Source of the DNA: Lantana camara
Taxonomy: Eukaryota; Streptophyta; Magnoliopsida; Lamiales; Verbenaceae
DNA: 64,000 bases
Assembly (NCBI GenBank): GCA_037501455.1
Contig: CM074857.1
Location: 98,179,501 to 98,243,500 of the forward strand
Direction of reading: 5' to 3'
This document shows positions 56,150 through 64,000 of this stretch, one piece after another (position 1 is the first letter of the stretch; the number at the start of each line of letters is the position of its first letter). Below the pieces are notes generated by a model. That model was not told the origin of the DNA. It saw only the letters and a program-made list of their open reading frames with translations, and did no database searches. A program made the position numbers and the translations under genes.

Positions 56150-58351
56150 CCTCGTTAATCGTGTTTCTGATTCGTCTCAATTATTCTGAATTTGGTAGAA
56201 ATTCTTAGGCTTAGATGCGAATTAGGTATTCATGAGTTCTTTTAGAAAGCCTGAAATACGAAACTGTAATTTTTCCTGAATTTCTGAAATTGTTTTCTTA
56301 AATTGTGATTTTGAAAACCGTTTTGATTGAAATATGTTTAAATCGAATTTTTAATTTTTGGATTGAACCGGGTTTTCGAGAAACCCAGAAATACGAAACG
56401 AACACGAAAAGCAACGAGCCTAGGCGTGCTAGCATGTCGCACGCCCAGGCCCGTCGCGCCGCCCAGCTCCTCCCGCAACAGTGCGGGAGCCGTCCCGGGC
56501 GCGCCCGTCCCGCAACCGCGCGGGACGCCTTGCCCAGTCCGCCTAGTCGCGGCGGGCGCATGATGTGCGGCCGGCGCGCGCACGCGAGCGGCAACTGCCG
56601 CGCGCTGCTGCGCGTCTGTGCCGCGCGCGGCTAGGCCCCTTTTCGGGCCCGTTTTCGTGTTTCGTGTTTTTCGTGTTTTCTGTCCGTAAAATCCCGATTT
56701 AATTTTATTTTAATTTTATCTTTTAAAATCAGTTTTGTTAAAATAAAATTATTTTAAAAATTTTGATTAAATTGGGATTTTTGAGAAATTAAAGCGATTT
56801 GGATTTTGGAAAAATTATGAATTTTATTTTCTGAAAATAATGAAAGAATAAAATTATTAATTTTGGAAATTAATTGGAATTTTATTGGTTTATTGTTTTT
56901 CGGGTTTTATTGAAAAGGCTCTTGAACAAGAATTGCATCTAAGTCGTGTTTTAAGCTATTAGAGCTTAAAGCGAGAATTTTAATTTATTGGTTAAATTTA
57001 AATTCTTGCAAAAGCATGTTAGGTGATCATGGGTTTAGATCTATGTATGGTTTTAATTTATGCACATGGATGGTTTAAATTGGGGTTGGAGCCCTATAGT
57101 TGCGTTTTTCAATTGAGGTTGGAGCCTCACTTATGTGCGTACTGTTATGTGATTTATTATGTGGCTTTCCATATTACTGTTTTTGAGGCCGGGGTATGCC
57201 CCGTGTAATTGTCTAAGGCCAATATGAAGATTGAGCCTTATTACTTTATGTCTTTTTCTTTTATTGTAATTTGAGAGTAGAGATAGGTGGTGAGGTTTTA
57301 TTTTCATTTTGGAGACAATGCACCCATGGAGTAAGATGGACCACATTCAAGTAACAAGGAGACCGTAAGTGAAGACCCCTCAAAATGTTAGGGAGGGGAA
57401 TCTCAATTGTTAAATGTAATAGAGATAGGGCTCGTATTTTGTTACTGCTTTCCCTTATGTGATTTGAACTGTTTATGTGGCATGTATGTTAGAACTAGTG
57501 ATTGTGGAGTGGCTCCCACATATCACGCATAAGATAGGTAGAACCCATGATCATTACATGTTAGTATCATGCTAGGACATGTTATCTGTTTATGTGCTTG
57601 TTTGAAATGCATTTAAGTGTACTTGCATTAATCAAGACTAATAAAATTGGATAACATATATGTTGGTGAGGTCGAACCGGACAACTCTCCGGTTGATTCG
57701 AAAATTCCCATTAAATATTAAGCTAATTTCGAACAAATAGGTGTTTAATTCGAGATGCAAATTTTGAATTAAATTCCTAGCATTCCATCAATAGGTTTTA
57801 AGTTTAGTAAGTAAAGCTAGTTATTGTCCGCGAGTCGTGGGATAGCTAGTGGAGCTTATTAGTTCTTAGTTACCTAATTAATCATTTTAAATGATCAATA
57901 TTTCGTGATCAATTTTAGCAAGGGCGATGTCCGCGAGTCGTGGGTCGTTCGAACTAAGTTTTGGTCATGATCTTATGATTGATGGGTCTAGCTTAACGCC
58001 TAAGTAAATATGGATGTCGCACGAGTCGTGGGTCCATATTGAAAGATAGGTGATGCAAAAACAATTACTAAGAGTTCTAAAGGTGTTAGAATTGGTAGGT
58101 TGTACCTACCTAGGGTTCTTACTTAGAATGTCCGCGAGTCGTGGGTTCGAGGTAAAATGCCTAGGATCTTTGTACCCATTGGGAAACGTGTTCCTCTTAG
58201 ATCTTTGGGAATTCTAGATCTTTGAAAAACAGTGGGAGCTACAATAGATTAAAGACCTTATCTTTTGTATATCGTTATAATTCAGCATGCTCACTAGTTC
58301 TCTGTTTTACCATTTAGGTCGTAGATTCTGTGATTCTCTACGTGTTTTGAA
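56150..58351 (+). other. 2.2-kb untranslated leader of element 4
   Basis: It contains a GC-rich island (about 56415-56645) in AT-rich surroundings and four copies of TGTCCGCGAGTCGTGGG or near variants at 57825-57841, 57928-57944, 58015-58032 and 58129-58145. The spacing of about 103, 87 and 114 bp nearly equals that in element 1 (104, 88, 117). ORFs over the island on both strands (56298-56634) are probably chance. Confidence 0.75.
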
Positions 58352-60133
58352 ATGGCAACCAAAAACCCTCTTGTATCGATCCTCGAGTCAAACAAGTTGA
58401 CTGGTCCCAACTATTCTGATTGGCTGAGGAATCTAAAAATTATTTTAGATTCTGAGAAGAGAACTTATGTTCTCTTCGAAGGAGAGCCTAGTCTTGAAGG
58501 GGAGGCTCCCACTCGGGCCGAGCGGGATGCGATTCAGAAGTGGAAGGATGATAATCTCCAAGCCCGTTGCCTTATGTTGGCTAACATGTCTCCGGACTTG
58601 CAAAGGCAACATGAGGCCATGGAATTTGCTTGGGAGATTTACGACCACTTAGAGCAACTTTACCGCCCTCATGAACGTGTTACAAGGTATAACACTTCAA
58701 AGGAATTATTCCACTTGAGAATGAGGGAAGGTTCAAGTGTCCATGAATATGGACTCAAGTTTCTTGCCCTTACTGAGAAACTTGCTTCCATGGACATGCC
58801 ACTGAAAGATGAGCTTTCAGTGGATTTGTTGCTAGCTTCGCTCCCACCATCATTCAACCCATTTGTCCTTAACTTCAACATGAATCATGCTGGTGCTACT
58901 GTAGCTGAGCTGATTAGTCAGCTTGTGACTGCTGAAAGCACGATCAAGAAGGACAATAAGGTTTTGATGGTGAATGCTCCATCTTCCTCTTCTGGGCCTT
59001 CTAAAGGTAAGGGCAAGAAAGCCCAAAAGAAGAAGAAGAAACCCCTTAGGCCCACTGGTGGCATTTCGAAGGGGAAGGCACAAAAGAAGAAGCGTGATCA
59101 GAAAGAGGATGTTTGCTTCCATTGTGGCAAAGCGGGACATTGGAGGAGAAACTGCCCAGAGTACAAGGCTACTCTAAAGAAAGGTATCTTTCTCGTTGAA
59201 GTAAATCTTTCTATTAATTCTAGTTCTTGGGTACTTGATACCGGTTGTGGAACTCATATCTGTAATGATGTACAGATGCTAAGTGAGGTCCAACAACTCA
59301 AAGAAGGAGAATGTGTCTTGAAGATCGGCGATGGCTCAAACGTTGAAGCTCGAGCTTTAGGCACAATTAGATTAGATTTAGGTAGTTTTGAGTTAGTATT
59401 AAATAAAGTCCTTTATGTACCGAATATTATTCGTAATATAATTTCAGTTCCAATATTAGATTGTGAAGGTTATGAAACTTATATTAAGAATGGTAAATAC
59501 TTTATCAAACGGAACAACTCTTCCGTTCATATCGGTACTCTAAGTAATGGACTTTACCTAACTCAAAATATCAATATTATGAATATACAACGAGAAACAA
59601 AGCGTAAGAGAGTTGACAAAGTTTCAGCTCCCTTATGGCACGCTAGATTAGGACACATTTCCAAGAACAGAATTAGCAAGATAAACACTTTAGGATCATT
59701 CTCTGAAAATGATCTCAAAGAGTTAACTTCTTGCGAATCCTGTCTCAAAGGAAAAATGTCCAAAGTCCCCTTTAAGGGAACTGTGGAACGTGCCACTAAG
59801 GTTTTGGATTTGATCCATACTGATATTTGTGGACCGCTTAGTGTAAGCACTAGAAGCAATCATCAGTATTTCATAACCTTTACTGATGACTTTAGTCGGT
59901 ATGGTTATGTATACTTAATGAAGTATAAATCTGAAGCTTTTGAGAAATTCTTGGAATTTCAAAAGGAGGTTGAGAACCAAACTAGTCACAAGATCAAAGC
60001 ACTTCGATCTGATCGAGGAGGCGAATATCTTAGTGAAGAATTCCTTAATCATCTCAAAGATAATGGGATTATCTCTCAGTGGACTCCTCCGGGAACTCCT
60101 CAGCTTAATGGAGTTTCTGAGAGAAGGAATTGA
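58352..60133 (+). CDS. gag: copia gag-protease-integrase, element 4, ended by a stop codon
   Basis: 593 codons. Gag occupies residues 1-230 (SILESNKLTGPNYSDWLRNL near the start). The CCHC knuckle CFHCGKAGHWRRNC is at 255-268, the protease site LDTGC at 295-299 (DTG 296-298), and the pre-integrase domain LWHARLGHIS at 428-437. The integrase core has catalytic D491 (HTDICGPL), D554 (RSDRGGEY) and E590 (NGVSERRN). A TGA at 60131-60133 stands where element 1 has AGA, just after the third catalytic residue. Gag and protease should be complete, the integrase not. The start matches the ATG of element 1. Confidence 0.95.
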   Translation: MATKNPLVSILESNKLTGPNYSDWLRNLKIILDSEKRTYVLFEGEPSLEGEAPTRAERDAIQKWKDDNLQARCLMLANMSPDLQRQHEAMEFAWEIYDHLEQLYRPHERVTRYNTSKELFHLRMREGSSVHEYGLKFLALTEKLASMDMPLKDELSVDLLLASLPPSFNPFVLNFNMNHAGATVAELISQLVTAESTIKKDNKVLMVNAPSSSSGPSKGKGKKAQKKKKKPLRPTGGISKGKAQKKKRDQKEDVCFHCGKAGHWRRNCPEYKATLKKGIFLVEVNLSINSSSWVLDTGCGTHICNDVQMLSEVQQLKEGECVLKIGDGSNVEARALGTIRLDLGSFELVLNKVLYVPNIIRNIISVPILDCEGYETYIKNGKYFIKRNNSSVHIGTLSNGLYLTQNINIMNIQRETKRKRVDKVSAPLWHARLGHISKNRISKINTLGSFSENDLKELTSCESCLKGKMSKVPFKGTVERATKVLDLIHTDICGPLSVSTRSNHQYFITFTDDFSRYGYVYLMKYKSEAFEKFLEFQKEVENQTSHKIKALRSDRGGEYLSEEFLNHLKDNGIISQWTPPGTPQLNGVSERRN

Positions 60134-60145
60134 ACCCTACTTGAT

Positions 60146-60748
60146 ATGGTTCGTTCCATGATGAGTTTCACTGACTTACCACCTTCTTTCTGGGGTTATG
60201 CCCTAGAAAGTGCAGCAAAGATTCTGAATCTAGTTCCCTCTAAGTCAGTCCCCAAGACGCCCTATGAAATGTGGCATGGTAAAATCCCTAGTTATTCTTA
60301 TTTAAGAATTTGGGGTTGTCCTGCTTACGTGAAGAGGACAGTGGGAGATAAGTTAGAATCTCGTTCTAACTTATGCTACTTTGTAGGTTATCCTAAGGAA
60401 TCCATAGGATACTATTTCTATGATCAATCTGAGCAAAAGGTGTTTATTTCCAGAAATGCCACTTTTCTTGAGGAACCGTTCCTTAAAGAAAAGAAAGGCA
60501 AGATCATAGAATTAGAAGAAGTACAAAGTGACCCCACACCACCCACTGAAGAAACGTCCCACTCTGATCAACTACAACCAATCACGAATTTCGATACACA
60601 TGAAAATCCTCCTCTAAGGCGTTCTGAACGCACTCCTAGACAGCCGGAGAGATGGTATGGATTCTTCCATGAAATCTCTCAAAAGGATAATGATCCTTCA
60701 ATATATATGAGGAGGCACTTTCAGATTCTGACTCTGAACAGTGGATAG
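60146..60748 (+). pseudogene. copia integrase C-terminal part, element 4
   Basis: It continues the frame of the preceding gene after the stop. The open part starts at ATG 60146 (MVRSMMSFTDLPPSFWGYAL), passes KSVPKTPYEMWHGKIP and IWGCPAYVKRTVGDKL, then a variable acidic linker. Near 60703-60710 an extra AT in the run ATATATATG shifts the frame, and the ORF ends at 60748. On its own this piece has no function; in the family it links integrase to RT. Confidence 0.9.
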
Positions 60749-60753
60749 AAGCC

Positions 60754-62274
60754 ATGAAATCCGAAATGGATTCCATGAACTCCAACCAAGTTTGGACCTT
60801 GGTAGATTTGCATGATGGGGTCAAACCCATAGGTTGCAAATGGATCTTTAAGAGAAAGCTTGGAGTTGATGGAAGCATTGCGGCCTACAAAGCGAGACTG
60901 GTTGCAAAAGGATTCACTCAAAGACCCGGCGTGGACTTTGACGAAACCTTTTCACCAGTTGCAATGCAAAAGTCCATTCGAATCATGCTTGCCATTGCTG
61001 CATATTATGACTATGAGATATGGCAAATGGATGTGAAAACTGCCTTTCTCAATGGTGACATTGACAAAGACATTTATATGGAGCAACCCATAGGTTTCAC
61101 ATTCAGTGGGAGTGAGCAAAAGGTTTGCAAACTCCAAAAATCAATCTACGGATTGAAACAGGCTTCTAGGAATTGGAACATTCGATTTGATGAATCGGTC
61201 AAAGCGTTTGGCTTCATCCAAATTTCGAATGAATCATGTGTGTATAGAAAGGAATTGGAGACCTCGGTGCAATTCTTAGTACTTTATGTTGATGACATCC
61301 TTCTCATTGGGAATTCGAAGGATGACATGAAAGTGACTAAGTTATGGTTATCGAACCAATTCGAGATGAAAGATCTTGGTGATGCGTCCTATATCCTTGG
61401 AATTAAAATCTATAGAGATAGATCTAGAAGGTTAATAGGACTATCACAGTCGATGTACATTGACAAAGTATTGAAGAGATTCAATATGGAGTCAGCAAAG
61501 GTTAAGAACCTTCCTATGAGTGTAGGAACATGTCTTTCAAAGAAGATGTATCCTAAGACTAACCTTGAGAAGGAAAGAATGACTCGTACACCTTATGCAT
61601 CAGCAATAGGTAGCATAATGTATGCGATGTTATGTACTCGACCGGATGTGGCTTATGCACTTAGTGTAACGAGTCGTTTCCAATCTGACCCTGGAGATGG
61701 TCACTGGGCTGCCGTGAAGAATATTCTTAAGTACTTGAAAAGTACTAAAGATTTATTCTTAGTTTACGGAGGTCAGAAAGATCTTACTGTCGAAGGATAC
61801 TGCGATGCAAGCTTTGCATCTGACTTAGATGATTTTAAGTCAATGTCAGGATACATTTTCTGCCTAAACGGCGGAGTAGTGAGTTGGAAGAGTTCCAAGC
61901 AGACTACCACTGCAGATTCGACCACTGAGGCCGAATACTTAGCTGCAAATGATGCAGCTAAGGAAGGTGTTTGGATTAGAAACTTCATTCAAGAGTTGAA
62001 TGTTGTTCCTAGCATGAAAGACCCCATTACTGTGTTTTGTGACAACACTGGGGCGGTTGCTCAAGCAAGAGAACCAAGATCTCACCAACGGACCAAGCAC
62101 ATTATGAGGAAGTATCACCTAATCCGTGATATTATCAAAAGAGGAGATGTGCAAATTGAGAGGGTCACATCAGCAGAGAACGTGGCAGATCCACTTACTA
62201 AACCCCTTAGTCGAGAAGCTTTCCAAGGTCATCTTCAGAAGATGGGACTTAGAGTAGCTTTAGAATGGCTTTGA
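60754..62274 (+). CDS. pol: copia reverse transcriptase-RNase H, element 4
   Basis: 506 codons in one open frame. RT: GCKWIFKRKLGVDGSIAAYK, DFDETFSPVAMQKS, D93 in MDVKTAFLNGDIDKD, and YVDDILL with D180 and D181. RNase H: D351 (YCDASFASDLDD), E392 (TTEAEYLAAND) and D430 (CDNTGAVAQAR), ending LTKPLSREAF...LRVALEWL. All catalytic residues are present. It is separated from the integrase part by the frameshift at about 60705. The ATG at 60754 (MKSEMDSMNS) is internal to the family's polyprotein, so the piece would not normally start there. The polypurine tract follows the stop directly. Confidence 0.95.
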   Translation: MKSEMDSMNSNQVWTLVDLHDGVKPIGCKWIFKRKLGVDGSIAAYKARLVAKGFTQRPGVDFDETFSPVAMQKSIRIMLAIAAYYDYEIWQMDVKTAFLNGDIDKDIYMEQPIGFTFSGSEQKVCKLQKSIYGLKQASRNWNIRFDESVKAFGFIQISNESCVYRKELETSVQFLVLYVDDILLIGNSKDDMKVTKLWLSNQFEMKDLGDASYILGIKIYRDRSRRLIGLSQSMYIDKVLKRFNMESAKVKNLPMSVGTCLSKKMYPKTNLEKERMTRTPYASAIGSIMYAMLCTRPDVAYALSVTSRFQSDPGDGHWAAVKNILKYLKSTKDLFLVYGGQKDLTVEGYCDASFASDLDDFKSMSGYIFCLNGGVVSWKSSKQTTTADSTTEAEYLAANDAAKEGVWIRNFIQELNVVPSMKDPITVFCDNTGAVAQAREPRSHQRTKHIMRKYHLIRDIIKRGDVQIERVTSAENVADPLTKPLSREAFQGHLQKMGLRVALEWL

Positions 62275-62290
62275 CGGGCAAGTGGGAGAT
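62275..62290 (+). other. polypurine tract of element 4
   Basis: GGGCAAGTGGGAGAT immediately before the 3' LTR start TGTTAGGAAT. Confidence 0.85.
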
Positions 62291-64000
62291 TGTTAGGAAT
62301 AGTGCCCTAGAAAGCCGATTGTATATCCGCTTTGTGCTTTTCCTTATTGTAATCACAGACAATCTTTGCATGAAATAACGAATTGAGGCAACACTTCTTT
62401 ATATGCTCTTGTTTGGTATGCGTTTACTTTAGCTGTGCATGTATGAGAACTCCCCTAATCCTGATGACTTTAGGACTCTACCATTTAGGTGAAATGGTTC
62501 ATGAAACGAGCCCTATATCACATAAGTCATGATTAGTAAAATACTCCAAGCCGATGAGTCCTACAGACAGTGGGAGTGTCAACCTGACTCCTCTAAGGCT
62601 TGCTTGTGGGATCACGCCCTTAGGAAGGACCACCTTGTTTCATGGAGGTGCAAAGTGTATAGTTGATACGTGCGTGATACATGAGGGTGCTTACTTTAAT
62701 AAGTAAGTTCACTGAGGTGCCCCGTGTGGGAATATTCCTAAATGGGAAAGGAAGTTTCTATTTCAGGAAATGGAAACTTCCAGATTAGGAAATATCTCAC
62801 GAGTCATTGATGTGATTAATTGATCCTTAGACTTGAGGTTCCATGTTACTTTATGAGTTAACTCTGTAGTCTTTGGTATAAGCTTTAAAGGGGGTCGCCT
62901 TAGACAACTGATTCAAGGCTTATGCTGGGGCTGCACAAGTGATTCATGAAAGTGAATGAGAATCAAGAAAGGACCTACACTTGCATATGCAAGGTGATCT
63001 CTTATTGTGTAAGTCATTCATATGCCATATGGAGTCCTTGGCCAAGGCAGTAGATCAAGACATCAAGAAAAGGGTTTCTTGGATTGAGATCAAATGGATA
63101 TGAAATGCACTTAGCTTTAAGACCGGATTATTAGGGTTCTGATTATTCCCTTGCCCTAGATCTTGGTTGAGAGATAGTAAGTAGGAGGATTGTATCTCAC
63201 ATGAATCAATGACTTAAAGGTTCTGTCGAATCCGAACATTCCAATTCAGCTAGGGGTTAAACACCTGTTGCTAGACTATGGTCGTTTAATCTGTGGACTG
63301 ATTAATTAATTAGTGAATTAATTAATTAGGGTCACTGCTAATTGAATTGAGAACCTAGAGGGTCACACACAACAACTTGGTTACATGAGTTGAGGCTTGA
63401 AAATTATTAAACGAGTTAATCGGGCCAAGAGGGTTCCACACGTGTGAAGTCACACGTGTGGCTTACGTGAGTGACACGTGTCACTGTGACACGTGTCACA
63501 CACGTGTGTATATATATATATTATATATATATTAAATAATTAATTAGTTAATTATTTAATAGACTTTGGTTTAATTTTGAATTAAAAAGAAAGTCTAATT
63601 TTGGAGAAAATAATCTAGTTAATTAATTACGAATTAATTAATTAGATAAAAATAAGTTATTTATTTTATAATAAATAAAGTATAAAATTATCCAAAAATA
63701 GTTTGGATATTTTTAAGCTCTCTTAGAAGTTGACTAGAATTAGAATTCAAAGTCAAAGTTGGAAAATACTTGATAATCAAGTAATAGGAGAGAGAGGAAC
63801 CAAATCCTTGTCCAACAAGGATTTGGATCGGCAACTCCCTGCTATATATAGGGGAGCTCGAGCTCCCCTTTAGAGCTAATAGACAATTCTTGGTTCATGT
63901 GTTGAACACCTTCCTTTCTCCAAGATTAAATTAAACCCTAGGTTAAGCCTAAACACTAACTAGAGAACTAGCATCCTTACTAGTTAGATTGTGATCAAGT
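62291..64000 (+). repeat. 3' LTR of element 4, first 1710 bp
   Basis: Identical to 54188-55897 except for one base by my reading; it is cut by the window edge before its last 236 bp. It carries the same G-box array and TATA box. Confidence 0.95.

Larger units (their letters stand above)
54188..64000 (+). mobile_element. young Ty1/copia element 4 (plus strand), runs off the window
   Basis: 5' LTR 54188-56133, PBS, 2.2-kb leader, gag-pol 58352-62274, polypurine tract and 3' LTR from 62291. It is inserted into element 3 in the opposite direction. The 5' and visible 3' LTR parts align without gaps at a constant offset of 8103. I found one difference over 1710 bp (C at about 54630 against T at about 62733), so the insertion is recent. 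The left flank is GTGGG; the right flank is not in the window. Confidence 0.95.

Noticed and set aside
56298..56634. 109-codon ORF and opposite-strand ORFs in the element 4 leader
   Set aside because: Same reason: GC-driven open frames overlapping on both strands, upstream of gag.

Overview
The window is nuclear DNA from a flowering plant. It is AT-rich, consists almost entirely of LTR retrotransposons inserted into one another, and shows no intact host gene. The evidence is Ty1/copia and Ty3/gypsy gag-pol proteins of plant type, primer-binding sites matching plant initiator tRNA-Met and tRNA-Asp, a CACTA transposon end and Mutator-like MITEs. I see no rRNA, tRNA or CRISPR, and no bacterial-type genes.

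Layout, left to right. (1) 1-6286: the 3' part of an Athila-like gypsy element (broken ATHILA ORF-1-like gene, long 3' noncoding tract, probable LTR), then a probable minus-strand gypsy LTR; each LTR carries a Mutator-like MITE. (2) 6287-9530: a decayed minus-strand gypsy pol (protease, RT, RNase H, integrase) joined directly to an LTR fragment. (3) about 9531-14070: an Athila-like element with LTR, tRNA-Asp PBS, gag and protease but no reverse transcriptase. (4) 14071-19094: AT-rich DNA with exon-like pieces on the minus strand, ending at a CACTA terminus that splits a gypsy gag (gag and LTR at 19095-21225).

(5) 21226-38689: a complete, target-duplicated, non-coding gypsy-type element of LARD type with LTRs of about 3.6 kb. 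Its interior holds a 1.6-kb tandem duplication containing exon-like segments and a second PBS, then an array of small hairpins. Its 3' LTR is interrupted by an Athila-like element (30630-37056) that starts exactly at its PBS and has only one LTR, yet has a 5-bp target duplication. (6) 38690-40004: remnants of other gypsy-type elements.

(7) 40005-54187: minus-strand copia elements. Two share an LTR in a head-to-tail array and a third is joined to them by a deletion. (8) 54188 to beyond the window: a young plus-strand copia element inserted head-on into the third. Over the 1.71 kb of its 3' LTR visible here I found one difference from the 5' LTR, although its pol has one stop codon and one frameshift.

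The genes do not form a cellular pathway. They are the machinery of retrotransposition: gag (particle), protease, integrase, reverse transcriptase and RNase H. Most copies are defective and could move only with proteins supplied by intact relatives. Points that stand out are the one-LTR Athila insertion, the hairpin array, a four-copy motif with fixed spacing in the copia leaders, GC-rich islands in the same leaders, and clusters of G-boxes in the copia LTR promoters.
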